A stretch of DNA of 64,000 nucleotides from assembly GCA_029237695.1 (NCBI GenBank), contig CM055280.1, positions 35,486,508-35,550,507 of the forward strand, given 5' to 3'. The position numbers were made by a program, and so were the translations under genes. Positions 40,901-49,900 of this stretch are shown piece by piece. Every line of letters starts with the position of its first letter. Position 1 is the first letter of the stretch. Origin of the DNA: Conchocele bisecta (Eukaryota > Mollusca > Bivalvia > Lucinida > Thyasiridae). The notes below the pieces were generated by a model. That model was not told the origin of the DNA, searched no databases, and worked only from the letters and a program-made list of their open reading frames with translations.

Positions 40901-43900
40901 CCTCGTCCAGTATTCCCGCAACTTTTCCAAGTTTATATCCCCGATAAATTCCACAAAAAGGCCATTCATTCCTTATAATTCCAGCATTTGAAATAAATTC
41001 ATCAAGAAAATGTGTTTATTTTCCTGTTTTCTTAAGAATTATTTTAACTGCGCCTCACAGTTACGGAAAGTAGTTCGGTGTGGGAGTTTACTGGGATATA
41101 AATTTTGGACAGAGACTTGCTACGGGCCAATCAAATGTAAATATTTTTGTGCTGGAATTATTTGACTTTAGCAAATGAGGCTTGCTCCTGCATCATATCA
41201 GAGAGGTGGGAACGGTTCCAAATGCCAAATCCTGGAAATGGCTGAACAAACATTGTGACTGTGACTGGAGAAAGGGATTAAATTTATTGTTAGAAGCATG
41301 ATGGGTGATTCATTGATGGAATGGCGAACAGTGCAGATCCTGATCAGACTGTGCGGATGCACAGGCTGATCTGGATGTACACTGGTCGCAAAACATAAGC
41401 CCCATTTCTCCAGTCACAGCCACATTTTTGCGTTCACAAATCTGTAAACGTGTTTCCCATGGTGAAACATTAGTATTTTTTTCTGCAAATATCAGGTACC
41501 TGAAATCTTGATTTCAGGATATATTCTGAAAATACTCACCCCTGATGTCACACGTTGAGCATACATCCTATTTTAACTAGCTAAGGGTGATCCGCAACAA
41601 ATGATGACCAAGCTGATTTTATTGTCTCATTTATTGAACATATAAAAAAATAATTTGAGAACACCAATCTTGCTCTAAACCATAAGACTGAAATGACAGC
41701 AAGGCGACATGGTTTACCCCATCGATTAGCCCCCTCCACAAATACCTGAAATAAATATCAGGCACAATACCTTGCTCTAAACCCTTGCGAAGCTCAATAA
41801 GGCTATGGAATGACAGAGAGGCGACGTGAGGTTTCCCCCATCGATTGGCCCCCTCCTCTACATCCTCTTCAAACTTGATCCATCTCGCCTTCTCTCTCCA
41901 CTCAATGTCATGTCGCATCGTTCCTACATACAGCTCGTCTAGCTCCACAAATACCTGCAATAAAATGGACGTATATAGAGAAGATGTAACGTGTATAGAG
42001 AAGATGAACCGTATATGTGGCCGTGACAGGAGAACTGCGGCTTATGAGATTTGTGACCACTGTAGATCCAGATCAAATAGCACACTCCTGTAGTCTAATA
42101 ACAATATAAGTCCTTGTTAGAATCATGGCGGGTGTTTCATTTATGGAATGGCGAACAGTGTAGATCCTGATCAGGACTGTGCGGATGCACAGGCTGATCT
42201 TGATCTACACTGGTCGCAAACCCATAAGCCCCATTTCTCCAGTCACAGCTACACTTTTTCTACTACTCTACCAGAAAGTACAATTTGTGAAACATAGCAT
42301 GTTTACTTGTGAAATGACATAAAGGATCTTGAGTGATGAATTATTATGATATTTATTAAACAAGTATACCGACTTCATAAGAAACGAGGCTATGTCGAGT
42401 TTCTTATGAAATCAGTCGATGTGTTTAATAAGGTGGCCGGATTAGCTTAGTAGGTAGAGCGTCGGACTGCGATATCGGGAGACCCCGGGTTCGTATCCCA
42501 CCTCAACCGCTGCGAATGGTTGATTCGGTGTGTCCTTGGGCAAGACAACTTCGTGCTAGCCTAGTCAGTCCCGACATGCAAGGTCATCGAGCCAGTGCTG
42601 TCGTTAAATCAAAGCATTTACATTTATGTGTTTAATAAATCTCATATTAAATCAACACAATTGTTAGATTCTATTTATTGCATAAGCACATCACCATAAT
42701 TTTAAACTGTATTGATCACCTAACATGTTTTCTGTAGTATGCTCATTTGCATATCTATTGAACTAGTGTATTATGATTGTTATTACACTGTGCTAGTACA
42801 CTGTGTTATTATACTGTGTTATTATACTGTGTTATCGCACTGTGTTATCGCACTGTGTTATTCCACTGTGTTATTCCACTGTGTTATTCCACTGTGTTAT
42901 TGCTATTACACTGTGTCATTACACTGTGTTATTATACTGTGTTATTATACTGTGTTATTATACTGTGTTATTGCACTGTGTTATTATAATGTATTATTGC
43001 TATTACACTGTGTTATATACTGTGTTATAACACTGTGTTATTATAATGTGTTATTACACTGTGTTATCATACTGTGTTATTGCACTGTGTTATTATACTG
43101 TGTTATTGCTATTACACTGTGTTATATACTGTGTTATTGCACTGTGTTATTATACTGTGTTATTACTGTGTTATTACACTGTGTTATTATACTGTGTTAT
43201 TACACTGTGTTATTGATATTACACTGTGTTATCACACTGTGTTATTTGCACTGTGTTATCATACTGTGTTATTGCACTGTGTTATTGCTATTACACTGTG
43301 TTATTGCACTGTGTTATTGCACTGTGTTATTACACTGTGTTATTCCACTGTGTTATCTATGATGGAAATACCATGAAAGCATTTTTCATGGCCTAGGGTA
43401 GGTTTTCAACTCACAACCTTCAGTATTGAAGTCCTGCATTCTACCCCTGAGCCACAGCCCATATTGCGTTTCTGCATGGATAATCTATGCCTGCCGCTAG
43501 TACAAGTTTGAATTGAATGCATGACACATCTTATTTATGTATGTGCATACAAAAACAATATCTACTGATAGTAATGGATAACCATAAATCTTCTCACCTC
43601 GTGCGGACTGTGGTCAAATTTCTTCTTGGAGGGTTTAAAATATTTCCTTGTAGTCATCTTGTCAGGCTTGCCGATGTGTACGACAGATGAAAAGGTTTTG
43701 TGCTTCTTCCGCGCGATCTTGTGACGTCGTAGCCCCTGGTGGTCCTCCATTCTGTGACCTAAGAGGAGTTTTATTGTCAATATAGGATCTTACACGAGTG
43801 TTGATTTTATATATTTATACAGCTTATACCCCCAGATTTCAAATTCAATGGGTATTTTTTACTTTTTACTTATACAAATGAATTATTGATTGTATTCCTT

Positions 43901-46900
43901 ATTAAATATGGAACAAATGATAAAAAAAATAAAACATTTAAAAAATCACTTATTGGAGCTGCAATAAATTTTCAACGTTTTTACAGTATTTTCACTACTC
44001 AATTTGAAAATCAATGCGTATTTTCACATTGCGGTTAGTATTTTGTACTCCCACTTTTAATAATCAGTGCATATTCTGCTAAAATAAGTGCCTAAATACA
44101 CCAATACGCACCTTATCTGAAGCAATATCACATCATATTTAATGGTCTTGGGTTTTCCCCAGACTATACAATGTATTCACTGTAGAAATATAGAAAACCT
44201 CATTAGTATGCAGAATTCATAATTATTGATCAAGGATACTATTATCATATAATAAAATTCACCTCGGTCAATATGACTTTTCTGCCAGTGAATATCAGAT
44301 ACTATTCTATGGCTCACTAGTCAATAATTGTATAATGTTTTTTAATACACTGCAAAAGCCCGTTTTATGCAATAAATGTAAAATAAATGAAATAAAAAAA
44401 ATATCCAAGTTAAATTACAAGTTTGTATATGTCTTTGAGTTCGCAAATGAGACTCGCAGCAGGGCTCCAGATAAGGAATTAGTAATTGAGTATTGTTACT
44501 CCATCATTTCTGAAGCAATTGGGTATTTCAAAATTTTAATTGGGTAAAATTAAATCGCACTACTGTTTACACATCAACAGACAGCAATTATTGAATAGTT
44601 TGTTTCGAAATGAAAACATATCTTGGCATTTCATTAGAATTGTCTCCTTGGAGACAATTCTAATGAAATATCAAGATGTGTTTTCATGGAAAAATAAGAA
44701 AAATAATCTATATTGGTGGTCTGTTTATTGTTTTCTGCAGCATGATAAAGGTACCACAATTGTTCTCATTGCTTTTTGATACTCGCACCTTCAGATTTCA
44801 ATTGGGTTTTTGGCAATTTTAATTGGGTATTTACGCAAATACGCAGCTTATCTGGAGCTCTGCTTGCAGACTAAAGCAGCAAAAAATCAGTGACACTGGT
44901 AGGAAACGTACCACGAAAAACTTTAATGCAAATTTGACTGTGACCTTGAGCACAGGGGCCATATGAGTGGGCACCACATGAATGGGCAATAGAACGAAAA
45001 TATGGATGATGACAAATAAGTAGATGAAGTTTTAAGACCAATCCGACTTACGGTAACAGAGATAGTGGGTAGCCGAAAATTCGGACAGTCAGACTAACAG
45101 GGTGACAACTATATGTAGCTCAAAAAGAATTTTGATGTACATAAGAAACTCCATGTGATTTCTAAGATTTCTAATGTAAATGTCAACGTCACATACTGGC
45201 CATTTCATCCAAATCTGCATTTATGAGTGTGCGTGCTTCCTCCGATTCCGTCGGAATTTGGTTTGACGAGTCGGCAAGATGGACTTCACTCCCGCGTTGT
45301 CGTCGACTCAACAAATCGTTCATATTGTATCTGTCTTTCTCGTGGTGATGGCGTCGGTGTTTATGCCGCCTAAAAATAGTTTCATTGAGAATTGACGGTA
45401 TCTACCCATTTAATGTCACATTGCTTAGTTCAAACAAAAACTTTAACCAAGGGAAATAACTATGTCACTATTGCAATTGTTGGCCAAGGTCACACAAAGG
45501 TGATTTGACTCACAGTGGGTTGGGTGCACATCACTGGCTCATGATAGTGTGCAAGTATGGTGGCTATCATGATAGTGTGCAATGATAGTGTGCAAGTATG
45601 GTGGCTGTCATGATAGTGTGCAAGTATGGTGGCTGTCATGATAGTGTGCAAGTATGGTGGCTAATGGTGGCTGTCATGATAGTGTGCAAGTATGGTGGCT
45701 ATCATGATAGTGTGCAAGTATGTGGCTGCATGGATAGGTGTGCAAGTATGGTGGCGTATGATAGTGTGCAAGAGGTGCTGTCATGATATGTGGCAAGATG
45801 GGTGGCTGTCATGATTAGTGTGCAAGTAGGTGGCAATGGTGGCTGTCATGATGTGCAATAGGTGGCTATCATGATAGTGCAAGTATGGTGGCTGTCATGA
45901 TAGTGCAAGTAGTGCTGTCATGATATTGTGGCAATTATGTCTGTCATGATAGTCAAGATGCTGTCATGATAGTGTGCAAGTATGGTGGCTGTCATGATAG
46001 TGTGCAAGTATGGTGGCTGTCATGATAGTGTGCAAGTATGGTGGCTATCATGATAGTGTGCAAGTATGGTGGCTATCATGATAGTGTGCAATATGGTGGC
46101 TGCATGATAGTGTGCAAGTAGTGGCGTCATGATAGTGTCAAGTATGGTGGCATCTGATATGCAAGTATGTGCTTGTCATGATATGTGAAGATGGTGCTAA
46201 GGTGCTGTCATGATAGTTGCAAGTATGGTGGCTATCATGATAGTGTGCAAAGTATGGTGCTGTCATGATAGTGTAATAGGGTGGCTGTCATGATAGTGCA
46301 AGTAGGTGCTGTCATGTGTGCAAGTATGGTGCTGTCATGATATGCAAGATGGTGCTGTCATGATATGTGCAAGTATGGAGGCTGTCCTGATAGTGCAAGT
46401 AGTGCTATCATGATATGTGGCAAGTAGGGGCTATCATGATAGTGCAAGTATGGTGCTCAATATATGTGCAAGTATGGTGGCTATCATGATAGTGTGCAAG
46501 TATGGTGGCTGTAAGCCTAATATTATTGAAGAAACAAGCTGAAACAAAAACTTCAACCGTGCTCTGGATGGACGGGACGGACAGTCAAATGGACAAGAGT
46601 AACATCCGGATTGGAGTCAGGTGTTCTAACCCATAGGTCACAACCCATCCCACATAAATAGGAAAACCAAAAACTCCAGACATATTGATGGATTTACATT
46701 TATTGAGCATAGGTTGCATATGCAACCTATGCTCAATAAATGTAAATCCAACTTCATATGGCGGACAGTAAGCATACCTGGACGACCGAGGGGAGATGGA
46801 TGACTCTCTGTCTTCTTGAGACTCCGGGTCATTTTCTGAATGTTTCTGACTGACCCTCTCCGCTTCATCACCTACAGATACATGACAATCTAACATGAGT

Positions 46901-49900
46901 GATGATTTTAGATGATATTTATTAAATCAGAGCTCCAGATAAGCTTTATGTCTAAAGAGTAATACACCCATTCATTTCAAATTCAACACATATTTTATTC
47001 ATACAAATGGATTACTGAATGTTTACATTATCAAATCAGAAATAAATGATAAAACTAGAAATGTGGCCTGTCGGCACACGAATGCCCCCGCTGGCAGCCA
47101 AAGAAATTGAGGCATATTTGATTACAAGCCATTTACCCGAGTACGTAACACTATATGCCCCACTCATCATTCGGTTGCGGGGGCATAAAAAGGTGAAGGT
47201 GAAGGTCGAAGTACTGGGTGGTGGAGTGTGTAGGGCATGTTCATATGTATCATGTGTATAAATATTTAAGGGATTGGCAAAAGTATTGAGAAGTTATTGT
47301 AGGATTGAGAAACGTGCACGTAGATTTGTGCCAAAGTGCTAAGTAAACATTTAAAGTAGAAAAGGTGAAGGTCAAAGTTGAAGGTCGAAGTACTGGGTGG
47401 TGGAGTGTGTAGGGCATGTTCATATGTATCATGTGTATAAATATTTAAGCGATTGGCAAAAGTTTTGAGAAGTTATTGTAGGATTGAGAAACGTGCACTG
47501 TTAGAATTTGTGCCCAAAGTGCTAATAGTTAAACATTTAAAGTAGAAAAGGTGAAGGTCAAAAGTTGAAGGTCGAAGTACTGGGTGGTGGAGTGTGTAGG
47601 GCATGTTCATATGTATCATGTGTATAAATATTTAAGGGATTGGCAAAAGTATTGAGAAGTTATTGTAGGATTGAGAAACGTGCACGTAGATTTGTCCCAA
47701 AGTGGTAAGTAAACATTTAAAGTAGAAAAGGTGAAGGTCAAAGGTCAAGGTCGAAGTACTGGGTGGTGGAGTGTGTAGGGCATGTTCATATGTATCATGT
47801 GTATAAATATTTAAGCGATTGGCAAAAATATTGAGAAGTTATTGTAGGATTGAGAAACGTGCACGTAGATTTGTGCCAAAGTGCTAGTAAACATTTAAAG
47901 TAGAAAAGGTGAAGGTCAAAGTTGAAGGTCGAAGTACTGGGTGGTGGAGTGTGTAGGGCATGTTCATATGTATCATGTGTATAAATATTTAAGGGATTGG
48001 CAAAAGTATTGAGAAGTTATTGTAGGATTGAGAAACATGCACGTAGATTTGTGCCAAAGTGCCAAGCAAACATTTAAAGTGGAAAAGGTCAAGGCCAAAG
48101 ATCAAGGTCGAAGTACTGGGGGGTGGAGTGTGTAAGGGATGTTCATATGTATCACGTGTATAAATATTGACATAATATGTGAAGCCATGTAGAAGTTACT
48201 AAAGAATATAATATCGGGACGTACGGACGGGACGGACGTACGGACCGGACGGGACGGACGTACGGACGGGACGGACGGACTTAGCTCAACTAAGTGAATT
48301 TTCAACGTTATTACAACCTTCACTCCTCAGTCTGAAACTCAATGAGAATTTTACAATTGTTGCGAGTATTTTGTACTCCCACTTTTGAAAGTCAATGTGT
48401 ATTCAGCTAAAATAAGTGCGTAAAATACACCAATACGCATGTATCTGGATCTCTGAAACATGTTAACCCTTAGACCGCTACTCACAACAATTGTCGTCTA
48501 CTGTTGCTTTTATATCTTGCCTTATTTCCCAATAAAAACATGGTTTGACAGCACTTCAGAATCATTTCCAATGGAAATGATTCTGAAGTGCTGTCAAAGT
48601 ATGTTGTAAATCAGGGCTTCTAAAATTTTCAGTTTACCAGTTCTGGACCGATTTTTGAACTCTCAGACCAATTGAGATTTGAAAAATAGTCTTAAAAATC
48701 GGTCCGAGAAAAATTGCCAGTCGGCTGCTATTTCGCTATAAACCTTGTAAATTTACCGTTTTTGACCACCAAGTAATGTCCATTTTATGACACATATCCG
48801 CAGGCCATATCCGTGTTAAACCAGTGTGTACTCGCTGTGTATTCAGTTTCTCCTAGTATCGATTTTTCTTAACACACGTGTGGTGGACAGGTGTATACCA
48901 GTTTAGTGACTTAAATAGACTGGCTTCAGCGTAAAGATACGAGAGTTCCTAGACTCGCCATTTCTGATGATGTTAAAATAAAATAAAGAAACCATGCACT
49001 GTGTTTATCTGTGTTCGTAATATTTAACCCCAAGTAACTGACACGGACTATCGGCCCGGGCTATTCCATATTAAGTTAGGAACTGTTACATTACACTGTA
49101 TTAGGGGTCATTTTTGTGTATATAAAATGTACATGATCGTAGGAATGCCGCAGATCCTGATGAGCCGGCTCACGTGATCTACAATTCGCAAACATTTTGA
49201 TAAACGACAAGGTACGTCTGTCGTGTTAAAAGCGTGACTCATTAGGGATCAGGGATTAGGGATCAATAGAAGTCCTAAATCACACCGCCGATGTACTTTG
49301 AACTCGATCTGAGGGTTAAAGAAACACCGAATGTTAATTCAATTGTACAAATTAATTGTTTAACACGTAATTAAATTAAATTGATGTGTCTGCAGCTAGC
49401 CAAATTAGGTCGACAATTAATTTTGAAGTCGGTGTGAACAGTGATAATAGCATAATTAGCAATGAATTACGAGTTGGGTATATAACAAATTTTTTTCTAT
49501 GTTGTCCGTCATTCGATTATTATTGTCATTATTCACAGACAACTTACCGGCTTGGCAACCCGGCAGAGAGGAATAAATAAAAAACGAAACAAGATACACA
49601 CTTGTAAAATTTTAATTTATTTTAGTCTACCGAAAATTTACCTGCAATCAATCGGCATCACGATTCGTCTCTGTCGTTTCGCATTTTTTCCGTCTTTGCG
49701 CTATTTAGGCACACCACGTGACCCGGTGCATACGCAATTTTGTCCACTTTTGTTGTTCATAAACACAATTTATTTATCCCAATACAACATTTATCCCATT
49801 ATTTCTAATACTTTCTTTGAACTTCGAAATTTCAGTTAAATTTTTTAATAGGGGGGTGGGGGGGGGGGGTGGGGGGGGGTGGTGGGGATGGGGTCTGCTC

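Larger units (their letters stand above)
41245..42252. mobile_element. Two GTGACTGTGACTGG-type MITEs flanking exon f
   Basis: One copy at 41245-41430 and one at 42010-42252, each with the GAGAAA...GGCTTATG ends. Exon f and its decayed copy lie between them. Confidence 0.65.

Noticed and set aside
42432..42505. Functional tRNA gene
   Set aside because: A and B boxes are present but it is followed by a SINE body and flanked by a 13-bp target duplication; no convincing acceptor stem was found.
42739..43376. 207-codon open frame of Cys-Val-Ile-Leu-Tyr repeats
   Set aside because: Translation of the 11-bp array ACTGTGTTATT; all three frames are open and no flanking gene structure exists.
49552..49839. 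95-codon frame in the hAT-like element as a transposase
   Set aside because: No DDE or BED-finger signature, low complexity, and no extension on either side.
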